Origin: Acidimicrobiia bacterium
GTDB taxonomy: Bacteria; Actinomycetota; Acidimicrobiia; Acidimicrobiales; AC-14
Length of the DNA: 64,000 nucleotides
NCBI GenBank assembly: GCA_023264995.1
Contig: JAHFUR010000006.1
Location: 1-64,000 of the forward strand
Direction: 5' to 3'
Within the stretch, counting starts at the first letter, position 1. Each line of letters starts with the position of its first letter. The position numbers and the translations under genes were made by a program. The notes beneath the pieces were generated by a model. It saw only the letters and a program-made list of their open reading frames with translations, did not search any database and was not told the DNA's origin. Below, piece after piece: positions 19,635-28,531 of this stretch.

Positions 19635-20398
19635 CGGGCGCCCAGCCACCGTCCGCGGAGGGCGACCAGTACGGCCAGCGACATCCCGAGCAGGACCACC
19701 GACAGGGCGACGGCGGCGTCGGGCCGGGTCTGCAGGTCGGCGTAGATGGCCGTGGGCAGGGTGCGGGTGCGGCCGGGCAGGCTGCCGGCGAAGGTGATCG
19801 TCGCCCCGAACTCGCCCAGGGCACGGGCCCAGCACAGGGCGGCGCCGGCGGCCAGCGACGGGGCGACGAGGGGCAGGGTCACGGTGCGGAAGCGCCGCCA
19901 CGGGCCGGCGCCCAGGGTGGCCGCCGCGTCCTCGTACCGGGCGTCGAGCTGGCGCAGCCCGGCCTCGGCGGCCACGACGAGGAACGGCATGGCGACGAAC
20001 GCCTGGGCCAGGACCACGCCGCGGGTGGTGAACGGCAGGGGGAAGCCCGGCCACGACCCGAAGTGGCGGCCGAGGAACCCCCGGCGGCCGAACACCCCCA
20101 GCAGCCCGACCCCGCCGACCACGGGGGGCAGGACCATGGGGAGGGTCACCAGCGCCCGCACGAGCGCCCGCCCGGGGAAGGGGACGCGGGCCAGCACCCA
20201 GGCCAACGGCACACCCAGGACGAGGGCCACGCCCAGGGCGCCCAGGGAGCAGACCAGCGAGAGCCGCAGGGCGGCCAGGCCCTGGTCCGACGCCAGCTCC
20301 GTCCAGAGGTTCGACCACGGGGCGTGCTGGAGCAGGCCGGCGAGGGGGAGCACCATGAGCGCCACTCCGAGGGCGGCCGGCACCGCCACCCGTTTCAC
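19631..20398 (-). CDS. modB: Molybdate ABC transporter permease ModB
   Basis: 255 aa with about five membrane segments and the binding-protein-dependent permease EAA loop (EDAAATLGAGPWRRFRTVTLP). LPPVVGGVGLLGVFG and RALGEFGATITFAG are strongly ModB-like. Its GTG overlaps the modA stop and its own stop overlaps the modC start, so all subunits are translationally coupled. Confidence 0.93.
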   Translation of the reverse strand: MKRVAVPAALGVALMVLPLAGLLQHAPWSNLWTELASDQGLAALRLSLVCSLGALGVALVLGVPLAWVLARVPFPGRALVRALVTLPMVLPPVVGGVGLLGVFGRRGFLGRHFGSWPGFPLPFTTRGVVLAQAFVAMPFLVVAAEAGLRQLDARYEDAAATLGAGPWRRFRTVTLPLVAPSLAAGAALCWARALGEFGATITFAGSLPGRTRTLPTAIYADLQTRPDAAVALSVVLLGMSLAVLVALRGRWLGAR

Positions 20399-21111
20399 GG
20401 GGCGAGGAACCCCCGGGCCGCCAATACGGCGCGGCCTGCCGGCCCGAGGAGCCGGTCGACGAACGCCTGGGCCTCGGCCCGGTGGGTGGTGGCCTTCACG
20501 ACGGCCACGGGGTAGGTGGCGACGACGTTGGCGTCGTCGGGGATGGCCACGCTGCCGGCCCGGCCGACATCGGTGGCGTAGACGATGGCGGCGTCGGCCT
20601 CGCCGGCGGCAACCTTGGCCGCCACCGCCTTCACGTCGAGCTCCAACGAGATCGGGCGGACGGTGACCCCGGCCCGGTCGAGGATCTGGCGGGCGTACCG
20701 GCCGGCGGGCACCGACGGGTCGGCCAGCACGACCTTGAGGTCGGGCCGGGCCAGGTCGGCCAGGCCCTGGACCCGCCGGGGGTTGCCGGGCTCCACGGCA
20801 ATGGCCAGCCGGTTCCGGGCGAAGTCCCGGGGCGGGTCGACCAGGCCGGCCTGGACCAGCTGGGCCATGGAGCCGGCGTCGGCGGTGGCCACCACGTCGG
20901 CCGGGGCGCCGGCGGTCACCTGGGCCACGAGCTGCTGGGAGCCGGCGAAGCTGTACCTGGCGTGGGCGGCCGGCACCAGGTCGTCGAAGGCTTCGGTGAG
21001 CGACGCCGCAGCCAGGACGGTGATCGTGGCCGTCCGCGGTGCCGGCGGCGAGCCGCCACACCCTGTTGCCGCGGCCGCGCCGGCCAGGAGGACGGCAGCG
21101 GCCCGTCTCAC
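20395..21111 (-). CDS. modA: Molybdate-binding lipoprotein ModA
   Basis: 238 aa. The N-terminal MRRAAAVLLAGAAAATGC is a lipoprotein signal with the lipidated Cys18. The mature part has the ModA hallmarks AASLTEAFDDL, FAGSQQLVAQV, GAPADVVATAD and DAAIVYATDV. It binds molybdate or tungstate outside the membrane and delivers it to ModB. The GTG start overlaps the stop of the upstream HTH-TOBE gene. Confidence 0.94.
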   Translation of the reverse strand: MRRAAAVLLAGAAAATGCGGSPPAPRTATITVLAAASLTEAFDDLVPAAHARYSFAGSQQLVAQVTAGAPADVVATADAGSMAQLVQAGLVDPPRDFARNRLAIAVEPGNPRRVQGLADLARPDLKVVLADPSVPAGRYARQILDRAGVTVRPISLELDVKAVAAKVAAGEADAAIVYATDVGRAGSVAIPDDANVVATYPVAVVKATTHRAEAQAFVDRLLGPAGRAVLAARGFLAP

Positions 21112-21509
21112 GGCTGGGCCGGGAGCTCCACCACCACGTTGGTGGCCTTGATGGCGGCGACGGCCAGCACGCCGGGCGCCAGCCCCAGCTCGTCGGCCGC
21201 CTCCCGGCTGAGGAGGGCGACCACCCGGTGGGGGCCGGCCTGCAGCTCCACCTGGGCCATCACTGTGTCCTTCACCACCCGGGTGACGATGCCGGTGAAG
21301 CGGTTGCGGGCCGACGCGGCGACGATGTCGCCGGCCTGCGGCTCGGTGGCCAGCGTGCGGGCCAGCTCGGCCAGGGCCACGCCGTCGACCTCACGCCGGC
21401 CGCCGGCGGTGCGGGTGGTCGGCAGCCGGCCGGCGTCGGCCCACCGCCGCACCGTGTCGGTGCTCACCCCCAGGAGCTGGGCGGCCTGGCCCATCCGGAA
21501 CGTCGCCAT
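21108..21509 (-). CDS. HTH-TOBE molybdate-responsive regulator
   Basis: 133 aa. Residues 5-50 form a MerR/excisionase-type helix-turn-helix (MGQAAQLLGVSTDTVRRWAD, GGRREVDG), and residues 65-130 form one TOBE (molybdopterin-binding-like) domain (ARNRFTGIVTRVVKDTVMAQ). It is a compact alternative to ModE, which has a LysR-like HTH and two TOBE units. As first gene of the modABC operon it likely senses molybdate and autoregulates. ATG 21509 follows TACGCT by 9 nt. Confidence 0.88.
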   Translation of the reverse strand: MATFRMGQAAQLLGVSTDTVRRWADAGRLPTTRTAGGRREVDGVALAELARTLATEPQAGDIVAASARNRFTGIVTRVVKDTVMAQVELQAGPHRVVALLSREAADELGLAPGVLAVAAIKATNVVVELPAQP

Positions 21510-21632
21510 TGCCGGGGCAGCGTACCCGCATCTGCAAGGTAGGAACGAGCGATCACACGCATTTGCGGTCTTCGCCGCCCCGAACGACGTGCTTCCCCCC
21601 TGCCGACGGTCGACTTCGTAGGATGACCGGCG

Positions 21633-23051
21633 ATGAGCTTCCTTCGCCGCCCAGTCGTCCTCATGGTGCTCGGGATCGTGGTCCTCGGGCTGGGCGGGCT
21701 TGCCTTCGCCAGCCGGGACACCACCAAGACCGATCCGGCCGCCGCCACCCGCTGCATCTTCCCGCCGTGCCGGGCGTCGGCCGACCCGGTCCCGGCCCGG
21801 GGGTACGAGGGCGGGTACGTCGTCGCCGACCCGGCCGACCCCGACCACGTGGTCATCACCGACACCAACGTGCTCGACACCAAGTGCGGGTTCCACACCA
21901 CCTTCAACCGGGGCAAGGACTGGATCGACGGGTACTACGACCTCCCCAACGGGTTCACCGGCTGCCGGATCAACGCCCCGTCGGGCGGTCACGTGGCCAG
22001 CGGCAGCATCGCCCGGGGCAGCGGCGCCCGCATCTACGCCGTCTTCGGCTCGGCCAGCGCCGACGACAACCGCCGGGAGAGCGTCCTGGTGGCCACGTCG
22101 AACGACGGGGGGAAGACCTTCGGCCCGGCCAAGGTGGCCATGAAGCCGACCGGGCCCGACATCGGCCTGGCCCGGCCCCTCATGTCCGTGGTGCCCGGCA
22201 CCAACGGCCCCGACATCGTCCTGCTCTCGGCGTGGACGTGCCACCCGGGGGTGCCGGCGGGGACCCAGTGCGACGGAGCCCTGTTCGCCCGCTCCGACGA
22301 CGGTGGGGGCACGTACTCCACACCGGTCGTCGTCAACGGCCCGCCGGCCGGGCAGAACACCTCGCAGCCGGCCATGGACCGCGACGGCACGATCTTCCAG
22401 ACCTACCAGGTCCGGTTCAACGACGGGCCGGTCGAGCTGTACCTGGCCAAGTCCACCGACGGCGGCAAGACGTTCACCCAGAGCCTGCTCGACCGCCAGA
22501 TCCAGATCGGGGTCCAGTACGACGCGGCCAAGCTGGTTGCCGACCCGCTCACCGGCAACCTCTACACCGTGTGGGCCGACCAGCGCACCGGCCGCTTCCA
22601 GATCTTCTTCCGCAAGTCGGCCGACAAGGGGGTGAGCTGGGGCGAGCGGTCGGTACTGCTGGCTCCCGACCGTGACGCCACCGGCGCCAGCCGGTCGCCG
22701 TCGATCTCGGTGGCCCCCAACGGCCGGATCGACGTCGTCTACTACCACACGTCCCCGTCGCCCGATGCCCAGAACTTCGACGACGTGTACTGGGAGTACT
22801 CCACCGACGCCGGCGACAACTTCATCGCCCGCCAGGTGAACGAGACGCCGATCGACCGGACCAAGGGGTACTCGGGCCCGGCCGGCTCCCTGCGCCAGCT
22901 CGGGAACCACTACCCGCCGGGGGTCTCCTCCACCGACCAGGCCGCCTACATCGTCTGGAGCGACACCCGCGAGGCCACCGACATCACCAACACCGAGGAT
23001 GTGGTCCTCCGCAAGATGGAGGTGCTCGGCGCGGCCCAGCCGCCGCCGTAG
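21633..23051 (+). CDS. Secreted or anchored Asp-box (sialidase-like) protein
   Basis: 472 aa. An N-terminal hydrophobic segment (residues 7-27) serves as signal or anchor. Five Asp-box motifs are visible (SNDGGKTFG, SDDGGGTYS, STDGGKTFT, SADKGVSWG, STDAGDNF), indicating a six-bladed propeller like exo-alpha-sialidases. I cannot confirm the Arg triad and Tyr/Glu nucleophile pair of true sialidases. ATG 21633 follows TAGGAT by 8 nt. It is divergent from the mod operon across 123 bp. Confidence 0.82.
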   Translation: MSFLRRPVVLMVLGIVVLGLGGLAFASRDTTKTDPAAATRCIFPPCRASADPVPARGYEGGYVVADPADPDHVVITDTNVLDTKCGFHTTFNRGKDWIDGYYDLPNGFTGCRINAPSGGHVASGSIARGSGARIYAVFGSASADDNRRESVLVATSNDGGKTFGPAKVAMKPTGPDIGLARPLMSVVPGTNGPDIVLLSAWTCHPGVPAGTQCDGALFARSDDGGGTYSTPVVVNGPPAGQNTSQPAMDRDGTIFQTYQVRFNDGPVELYLAKSTDGGKTFTQSLLDRQIQIGVQYDAAKLVADPLTGNLYTVWADQRTGRFQIFFRKSADKGVSWGERSVLLAPDRDATGASRSPSISVAPNGRIDVVYYHTSPSPDAQNFDDVYWEYSTDAGDNFIARQVNETPIDRTKGYSGPAGSLRQLGNHYPPGVSSTDQAAYIVWSDTREATDITNTEDVVLRKMEVLGAAQPPP

Positions 23052-23052
23052 G

Positions 23053-23838
23053 TCAGCGCTGGTGGCGGGGGCAGCTGTAAGTCGTGCGCCCGCCGACGGT
23101 GCGGCGGACCAGGGGAGCGCCATCCTGGGGGCAGGTGCCCCCCGGCCGGCGCTCGGACTGGAGGTCGCCCATGTGGGAGCCGCCCTGGGCGATCAGGTCG
23201 GCCAGGGTGCCCACCAGGTGCTCGTGCAGGCGGGCCACCTCGGCCGGTGAGAGGGTGCCCGCCGGGCGCCCCGGGTCGAGCCCGGCCCGCCACAGGATCT
23301 CGTCGGCGGCCAGGTTGCCGACGCCGGCCATCCGTGACTGGTCGAGCATGCGGGCCTTCAGCGGGGCCTGGCTGTGGCCCAGGGCGGCGATCAGGTGCTC
23401 GGCGGTGATCGTCAGCGCGTCGGGGCCGAGGCGGTCCTCCGCCGGCGCCAGCTCCACCCCACCGAGGCGGCGGGGGTCGCGGACACGCAGGTCGCCGCCG
23501 TCGGCGAAGCGCACGCCGAAGCGGTCCCAGCTCTCCAGGTCGGCGTCACTGCTGTAGAGCAGCGTGCCCACGCCGGCGGTGCCGTCGACCAGGAGCCGGC
23601 CGGTCATCCCGAAGCGCAGCCCGAGCACCGGCCCGTCCTTGTCGGTGTCCAGCAGCAGGAGTTTCCCGACCCGCCGGGCGTCGACGAAACGCCGGCCCAC
23701 CAGGGCGTCGGCCAGGGTGCCGGCGTCGAGCCCGCCCCGCAGGTACCAGGCGTCGGGCGCCACGACCTCGGCCACCCGCCGCCCCAAGGCCTGCGCCGCC
23801 AGCCGGCGGTAGGCGTCGACCTCAGCCAGTTCGGGCAC
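23053..23838 (-). CDS. Fpg/Nei-family DNA glycosylase with atypical zinc finger
   Basis: 261 aa. PELAEV at the mature N-terminus supplies the catalytic Pro and Glu of the Fpg/Nei family, and MAGVGNLAADEILWRAGLDP is the H2TH element. The C-terminal finger retains Cys at the first and third ligand positions (TCPQD..., YSCPRH), but Asp and His replace the second and fourth Cys of the usual C4 finger. It should remove oxidised bases by beta/delta elimination. GTG 23838 follows TACGGT by 6 nt. It converges on the Asp-box gene with a 1-bp gap. Confidence 0.9.
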   Translation of the reverse strand: MPELAEVDAYRRLAAQALGRRVAEVVAPDAWYLRGGLDAGTLADALVGRRFVDARRVGKLLLLDTDKDGPVLGLRFGMTGRLLVDGTAGVGTLLYSSDADLESWDRFGVRFADGGDLRVRDPRRLGGVELAPAEDRLGPDALTITAEHLIAALGHSQAPLKARMLDQSRMAGVGNLAADEILWRAGLDPGRPAGTLSPAEVARLHEHLVGTLADLIAQGGSHMGDLQSERRPGGTCPQDGAPLVRRTVGGRTTYSCPRHQR

Positions 23839-23911
23839 CCGGCGACCGTACCCGGCCCGCGGAGGTGGTCAGGCGGTTTCTCGCCTCCTGAGGCCTCGTA
23901 GAGTGGTCGGG

Positions 23912-25042
23912 ATGGCCCGCGACATCCTGCAGTGGAAGCACCTGTACTCCGAGGTGGTCACCTCCGGGCTGTGCACCGGGTGCGCCGGCTGCGTGGTGGC
24001 CTGCCCCCACGACGTCCTGGGCTACAACGACGACGAAGGCGTCTACAAGCCCTTCCACCTCGAAGAGGAGCTGGGCCCGGACAACTGCACCCACGGCGAG
24101 AAGGGCTGCACGTCGTGCACCCGGGCCTGCCCCCGGTTCCGGGGCTGGGAGACCGAGATCGACACCCACCTCTTCGGCCGCACCCGGCTGCCCGAGGAGG
24201 TCGACGGGATCTCCAAGGACATCATCCTCGCCCGCGCCGCCGACCCCAAGGTCCACGAGCTGGGCCAGGACGGCGGGCTGGTCTCGGCCATCCTGATCTG
24301 GGCCCTGGAGCACGGCTACATCGACGCCGCCCTCGTCTCCTACCTGGAGGGCGACGGCACGTCGTGGAAGGCCATCCCGGGTGTGGCCCGCAACCGGGAG
24401 GAGATCCTGGCCGCCGCCGGCAGCCGGTACACCTACTCGGCCAACACCATGGCCTACGCCGAGGCGGTCGAGGGGGGGGCCGAGAAGCTGGCCCTGGTCG
24501 GGATGAGCTGCCAGTCGTCGGTGCCGCCGGTCATGACCGTGCGCAAGGCCGGGAAGCCGGCCCGGCGCTTTGTGCTCAACATCGGCCTGCTGTGCTCGAA
24601 GACGTTCGACGACGCCATCTTCGAGGAGCTCTTCGAGGCCAAGTACGGCCTCCACAAGCGCGACATGGTCAAGATGAACATCAAGGGCGTGTTCCAGATC
24701 TGGATGCGCGATGGCAGCTACCACGAGGTGCCGCTCAAGGAGTGCCACGCCTGGACGCGCGAGGGCTGCAAGCTCTGCCCCGACTTCGCCGCCGAGCACG
24801 CCGACATCTCCACCGGCGGCATCGGCGCCTTCAACGACTGGACGCTCACCATCATCCGCACCGACCTCGGGAGGGAGATCATGGTCAAGATGCTCCAGGA
24901 CGGCACCATCGAAGGCCGCCCCGGCGACGACGACCCGGGCGCCATCGCCCTGCTGCGCAAGCTGTCGGCCCGGTCCCGCAAGCGGTGGCCGGCGACGGCC
25001 GTCCCCGCCCCTGGCCTCATGCCGGCGCCGGCCGCGAAATGA
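23912..25042 (+). CDS. Coenzyme F420 hydrogenase/dehydrogenase beta-subunit-like Fe-S flavoprotein
   Basis: 376 aa. Two N-terminal ferredoxin-like cysteine clusters (CTGCAGCVVACP at about 21-32; CTSCTRACPRF at about 67-77) are followed by the FrhB/FpoF-type domain (QDGGLVSAIL, GMSCQSSVPP, LLCSKTF, CHAWTREGCKLCPDF). Homologues transfer electrons between Fe-S/FAD and coenzyme F420. ATG 23912 lies 7 nt after TAGAGT. It overlaps the next gene by ATGA, suggesting a shared redox function. Confidence 0.88.
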   Translation: MARDILQWKHLYSEVVTSGLCTGCAGCVVACPHDVLGYNDDEGVYKPFHLEEELGPDNCTHGEKGCTSCTRACPRFRGWETEIDTHLFGRTRLPEEVDGISKDIILARAADPKVHELGQDGGLVSAILIWALEHGYIDAALVSYLEGDGTSWKAIPGVARNREEILAAAGSRYTYSANTMAYAEAVEGGAEKLALVGMSCQSSVPPVMTVRKAGKPARRFVLNIGLLCSKTFDDAIFEELFEAKYGLHKRDMVKMNIKGVFQIWMRDGSYHEVPLKECHAWTREGCKLCPDFAAEHADISTGGIGAFNDWTLTIIRTDLGREIMVKMLQDGTIEGRPGDDDPGAIALLRKLSARSRKRWPATAVPAPGLMPAPAAK

Positions 25043-25647
25043 CGGCGCGCGAGTTCGCCGTCACCTGGGACTACCGCTGCCCGTTCGCCCGGAACTTCGC
25101 CGAGCACGTCCTGCTCGGCCAGACCGAGGCCGACGACGACTGGCGCGTGCGGTGGGTGCCGTTCTCGCTGAACCAGACCAAGGTCGCCGAGGGCGGGACC
25201 GACGTGTGGGACGACCCGGAGATGGCGGCCACCCGCATGGCCGTCGAGGTCGGCATCGCCGTGCGTGACGGCTGGCCCGACGCCTTCCCGGCCGTGCACC
25301 GGGCCCTCTTCGCCGCCCGCCACGACCACGGCCTCGACATCCGTGACCACGACGTGGTGGCCGGCGTCCTGGCCACCCATGGGCTCGATGCCGACAAGGT
25401 GTTCAACGAGGTCCTCGACGGCGGTCCCCGTGACGCCTTCCGGGCCGAGCACCAGGCCGCCGTCGCCGAGCACCGGGTCTTCGGCGTGCCGACCGTCATC
25501 GCCGGCGGCCAGGCCGTGTTCATCCGCCTTGTCCACCGCCCCGCCGGCGACGCGGCCGAGGCCCGGGCCACCGTCGAGCGCTGCCTCGACCTGGTCACCG
25601 GCTGGCCCAACCTCAACGAGTTCAAGCACACGACGATCCCCCACTAG
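25039..25647 (+). CDS. DsbA-like thioredoxin-fold protein with a single active-site Cys
   Basis: 202 aa with the DsbA/FrnE-like layout: WDYRCPFARN (about 9-18), an alpha insertion, and the cis-Pro region VFGVPTVI. The usual CxxC is reduced to C-P-F-A, so only one active-site Cys remains, as in mycothiol- or glutathione-linked isomerase members. No signal peptide, so cytoplasmic. Its start overlaps the stop of the F420-dehydrogenase-like gene (ATGA). Confidence 0.82.
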   Translation: MTAREFAVTWDYRCPFARNFAEHVLLGQTEADDDWRVRWVPFSLNQTKVAEGGTDVWDDPEMAATRMAVEVGIAVRDGWPDAFPAVHRALFAARHDHGLDIRDHDVVAGVLATHGLDADKVFNEVLDGGPRDAFRAEHQAAVAEHRVFGVPTVIAGGQAVFIRLVHRPAGDAAEARATVERCLDLVTGWPNLNEFKHTTIPH

Positions 25648-25660
25648 CCTCTCCGGTCTC

Positions 25661-26068
25661 ATGGACCGAACACTTGTCATCTGCAAACCCGACGCGGTCG
25701 AGCGAGGGCTCGCCGGCCAGATCGTCGCCCGCCTCGAGGCCAAGGGCCTGAAGCTGGTCGCCGCCGAGCTGCGCACCATCGACGCCGACACCGCCGGCGC
25801 CCACTACGGCGAGCACAAGGGCAAGCCGTTCTACGACAGCCTGGTGAGCTTCATCACCCGCAGCCCCGCCCTCCTGCTCGTCGTCGAGGGCCCGGGGGAC
25901 ACCTACAAGGTGGTACGCACGCTCATGGGCGCCACCAACCCGAAGGAAGCGGCGCCCGGCACCATCCGTGGCGACCTGGCCATCGAGATGACCGAGAACC
26001 TGGTCCACGGCTCGGATTCCCAGGAGTCGGCCGCCCGGGAGATCGCCCTTTTCTTCCCGCGCTTGTGA
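25661..26068 (+). CDS. ndk: Nucleoside diphosphate kinase
   Basis: 135 aa, the standard size. MDRTLVICKPDAVERGL opens the protein, and the phosphohistidine sits in NLVHGSDSQESA (His near 117). It transfers the gamma-phosphate between NTPs and NDPs. ATG 25661 lies 10 nt after TAGCCT, a box that includes the stop codon of the preceding gene. It precedes mreB, as in many actinobacteria. Confidence 0.97.
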   Translation: MDRTLVICKPDAVERGLAGQIVARLEAKGLKLVAAELRTIDADTAGAHYGEHKGKPFYDSLVSFITRSPALLLVVEGPGDTYKVVRTLMGATNPKEAAPGTIRGDLAIEMTENLVHGSDSQESAAREIALFFPRL

Positions 26069-26121
26069 CCCCCACCCTCAACGCGTAGCCTCAGTCCTGA
26101 CCCCTGGCGCGGAGCCTGCCC

Positions 26122-27159
26122 ATGTCCGACAACTTCTTTTCAGCATTCCTGGGTCGCGACATGGCGGTCGACCTCGGCACAGCCAACACGCTGGTGTACG
26201 TGCGCGGGCGCGGCATCGTGCTGAACGAGCCGTCGGTGGTGGCGGTCAACGTCAAGGACGGGCGGCCCCTGGCCGTCGGCCTCGAAGCCAAGCGGATGAT
26301 CGGGCGCACGCCCGGCCACATCCAGGCCGTCCGCCCCCTGCGCGACGGTGTGATCAACAACTTCGAGATCACCGAGAAGATGCTCCGGTACTTCATCACC
26401 CGGGTGCACCAGCGCCGGTGGGCCAAGCCCCGCATGGTGATCTGCGTGCCCTCGGGCGTGACCGGGGTGGAGAAGCGGGCCGTGCAGGAGGCGGCCGAGT
26501 ACGCCGGCGCCCGCAAGACCCCGTTCATCATCGAGGAGCCCATGGCCGCGGCCATCGGCGCCGGCCTGCCCGTGCACGAGCCCACCGGCAACATGGTGGT
26601 CGACATCGGCGGCGGCACCACTGAGGTGGCGGTCATCTCCCTGGGCGGCATCGTCACCAGCCAGTCGGTCCGCATCGGCGGCGACGAGCTCGACGAAGCC
26701 ATCATCCAGTACATCAAGAAGGAGTACAGCCTCGCCCTCGGCGAGCGCACCGCCGAGGAGATCAAGATCGCCCTCGGCTCCGCCTACCCCCTCGAGCAGG
26801 AGCTGCGGGCCGAGATCCGGGGCCGCGACCTGGTGACGGGCCTGCCCAAGACCATCGTCACCACCACCGAGGAGGTCCGCCGGGCCATCGACGAGCCGGT
26901 CACGGCCATCGTCGACTCGGTCAAGGTCACCCTCGACAAGACGCCGCCCGAGCTGGCCGCCGACATCATGGAAGCGGGCATCGTGCTCACCGGCGGCGGC
27001 GCCCTGCTCCACGGCCTCGACGTGCGGCTCCGGGCCGAGACGGGCATGCCGATCGTGATCGCCAACAACCCCCTCTTCTCGGTGGCCCTCGGCGCGGGCC
27101 AGTGCCTCGAGGAGTTCAACGTCCTACGGCAGGTGCTTTCCGGCAATAACGACCGGTAG
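26122..27159 (+). CDS. mreB: Rod-shape determining actin homologue MreB
   Basis: 345 aa. The actin-fold phosphate loops are AVDLGTANTLVYV (about 14-26) and DIGGGTTEVAVIS (about 161-173), with the adenosine motif LTGGGALL near 292. It polymerises beneath the membrane and steers the elongasome. A TAGCCT box lies about 26 nt upstream of ATG 26122. First gene of mreB-mreC-mreD-mrdA-rodA. Confidence 0.98.
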   Translation: MSDNFFSAFLGRDMAVDLGTANTLVYVRGRGIVLNEPSVVAVNVKDGRPLAVGLEAKRMIGRTPGHIQAVRPLRDGVINNFEITEKMLRYFITRVHQRRWAKPRMVICVPSGVTGVEKRAVQEAAEYAGARKTPFIIEEPMAAAIGAGLPVHEPTGNMVVDIGGGTTEVAVISLGGIVTSQSVRIGGDELDEAIIQYIKKEYSLALGERTAEEIKIALGSAYPLEQELRAEIRGRDLVTGLPKTIVTTTEEVRRAIDEPVTAIVDSVKVTLDKTPPELAADIMEAGIVLTGGGALLHGLDVRLRAETGMPIVIANNPLFSVALGAGQCLEEFNVLRQVLSGNNDR

Positions 27160-27161
27160 CG

Positions 27162-27998
27162 GTGGCGGTCTACCGGCGTTCCCGGCGAAGCCGCTTTTTC
27201 CTGGTCCTGCTCGCCCTCACGTCGGTCACGGTGCTGACCCTGGACTACCGCGGCGGCGGCGACGGCGCCCTGGAGTCGGTGCGCCGTACGGCCAGGGACG
27301 CCTTCGCCCCGGTGCAGTCGGCCGCGGACTGGGTGGTGTCGCCCGTGGCCGGCTTCTTCAGCAACATGGGCGACTTCGGCGACCTGCGCAAGGAGAACGC
27401 CAGCCTCCGCCGCCAGCTCGACGAGGCGCGGGCCGAGGCCATCCGCGGCGCCGACGCCGACCGGGAACGCCAGGGCCTCCTGCAGTTGCAGGGCCTGGAC
27501 TATGCCGGGGGGCTCGATTCGGTACCGGCGCGGGTGGTCTCGAGCGCGCCCACGAACTTCCAGCTCACCATTACCCTCGACCGGGGCACCGACGCCCGCC
27601 TCGACGTCGGGATGCCGGTCGTGACCTCCGCCGGCCTGGTCGGGCGCATCACCGAGGTCTCGAAGATCCGCTCGACGGTCCTGCTCATCACCGACCGCCA
27701 GTCCAACGTCGGGGTCCGGCTGGCCAACTCCGGGGAGCCGGGCGTGGCCCGGGGCGACGGCAGCCGCAACCCGCTCCCGGTCGACCTGATCACCACGGAG
27801 GTGCCTGTCGCCGTGGGTGAACCGGTCGTGACGAGCGGCCTGGAGCGGGGGCTCTTCCCGGCCCAGATCCCCGTCGGGCGGGTGCGCAGCGTGACCGAGC
27901 CCCCGGGCGCGCTGCAGAAGGACATCCTCGTCGACCCGGTGGTCGACCTCGTCCGGCTCGAGTTCGTCCGCGTGCTCCTCTGGAAGCCCACCGGATGA
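27162..27998 (+). CDS. mreC: Rod-shape determining protein MreC
   Basis: 278 aa. One N-terminal membrane helix (about 9-26), a coiled coil (DLRKENASLRRQLDEARAEA, about 79-98) and the double beta-barrel periplasmic domain (VVSSAPTNFQLTITLDRG, ITDRQSNVGVR). It scaffolds the elongasome by connecting MreB to PBP2/RodA. GTG 27162 is 2 nt after the mreB stop; its stop overlaps mreD (ATGA). Confidence 0.95.
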   Translation: MAVYRRSRRSRFFLVLLALTSVTVLTLDYRGGGDGALESVRRTARDAFAPVQSAADWVVSPVAGFFSNMGDFGDLRKENASLRRQLDEARAEAIRGADADRERQGLLQLQGLDYAGGLDSVPARVVSSAPTNFQLTITLDRGTDARLDVGMPVVTSAGLVGRITEVSKIRSTVLLITDRQSNVGVRLANSGEPGVARGDGSRNPLPVDLITTEVPVAVGEPVVTSGLERGLFPAQIPVGRVRSVTEPPGALQKDILVDPVVDLVRLEFVRVLLWKPTG

Positions 27999-28513
27999 GG
28001 TCGGATCCCCGGCTGCGGTTGCCGATCATGCTGATCGTCGCCCTCCTCGTGCAGACGACGGTGCTGGCCCGGATGCGGGTCTGGGGGGTGATGCCCGACT
28101 TCATGCTCCTCGTGGCCGTGGCCGGCGGCATCACCGCGGGGCCGACGCGGGGGGCGGCCCTCGGGTTCGCCTCCGGCATGCTCATCGACCTGTTCCTGCC
28201 GACACCGCTGGGCCTGTCGGCTCTCGTGTTCACCCTCGTGGGCTATGGCGTGGGCGTGGCCAACACCGGCGTGTTGCGCTCGGCCTGGTACATCTCGGTG
28301 CTCACCGCTGCCGCCGGCAGCACCGCCGGCGTCGTCCTCTATGCCGTGGTGGGCTCGGTGCTGGGTGAACGGATGATCGACGGCCACCTGGCTACGATCG
28401 CCCTCGTGGTGGGGGTGTCCAACGCCGTGCTGGCGCCGGTGGCGGTCAGGTTCGTCGCCTGGTCACTGGGCTCGGAGCGCCGCCGCCGCCCCCTCAAGGC
28501 CGGCGCGACGTGA
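27995..28513 (+). CDS. mreD: Rod-shape determining protein MreD
   Basis: 172 aa with about five membrane helices, the MreD topology (LLVAVAGGITAGPTRGAALGF, LIDLFLPTPLGLSALVF). Overlaps the mreC stop by 4 nt, so translationally coupled. It works with MreC in the elongasome; its biochemical role is undefined. Confidence 0.92.
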   Translation: MRSDPRLRLPIMLIVALLVQTTVLARMRVWGVMPDFMLLVAVAGGITAGPTRGAALGFASGMLIDLFLPTPLGLSALVFTLVGYGVGVANTGVLRSAWYISVLTAAAGSTAGVVLYAVVGSVLGERMIDGHLATIALVVGVSNAVLAPVAVRFVAWSLGSERRRRPLKAGAT

Positions 28514-28531
28514 TCCCGTGACGGGCGGCGC

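Noticed and set aside
18579-20318. Fusion of modC with an upstream domain
   Set aside because: The extra N-terminus reads modB in the wrong frame.
23912-25647. 571-aa fused F420/DsbA protein in one frame
   Set aside because: The N-terminal two-thirds of that frame are low-complexity shadow; two overlapping genes explain both domains.
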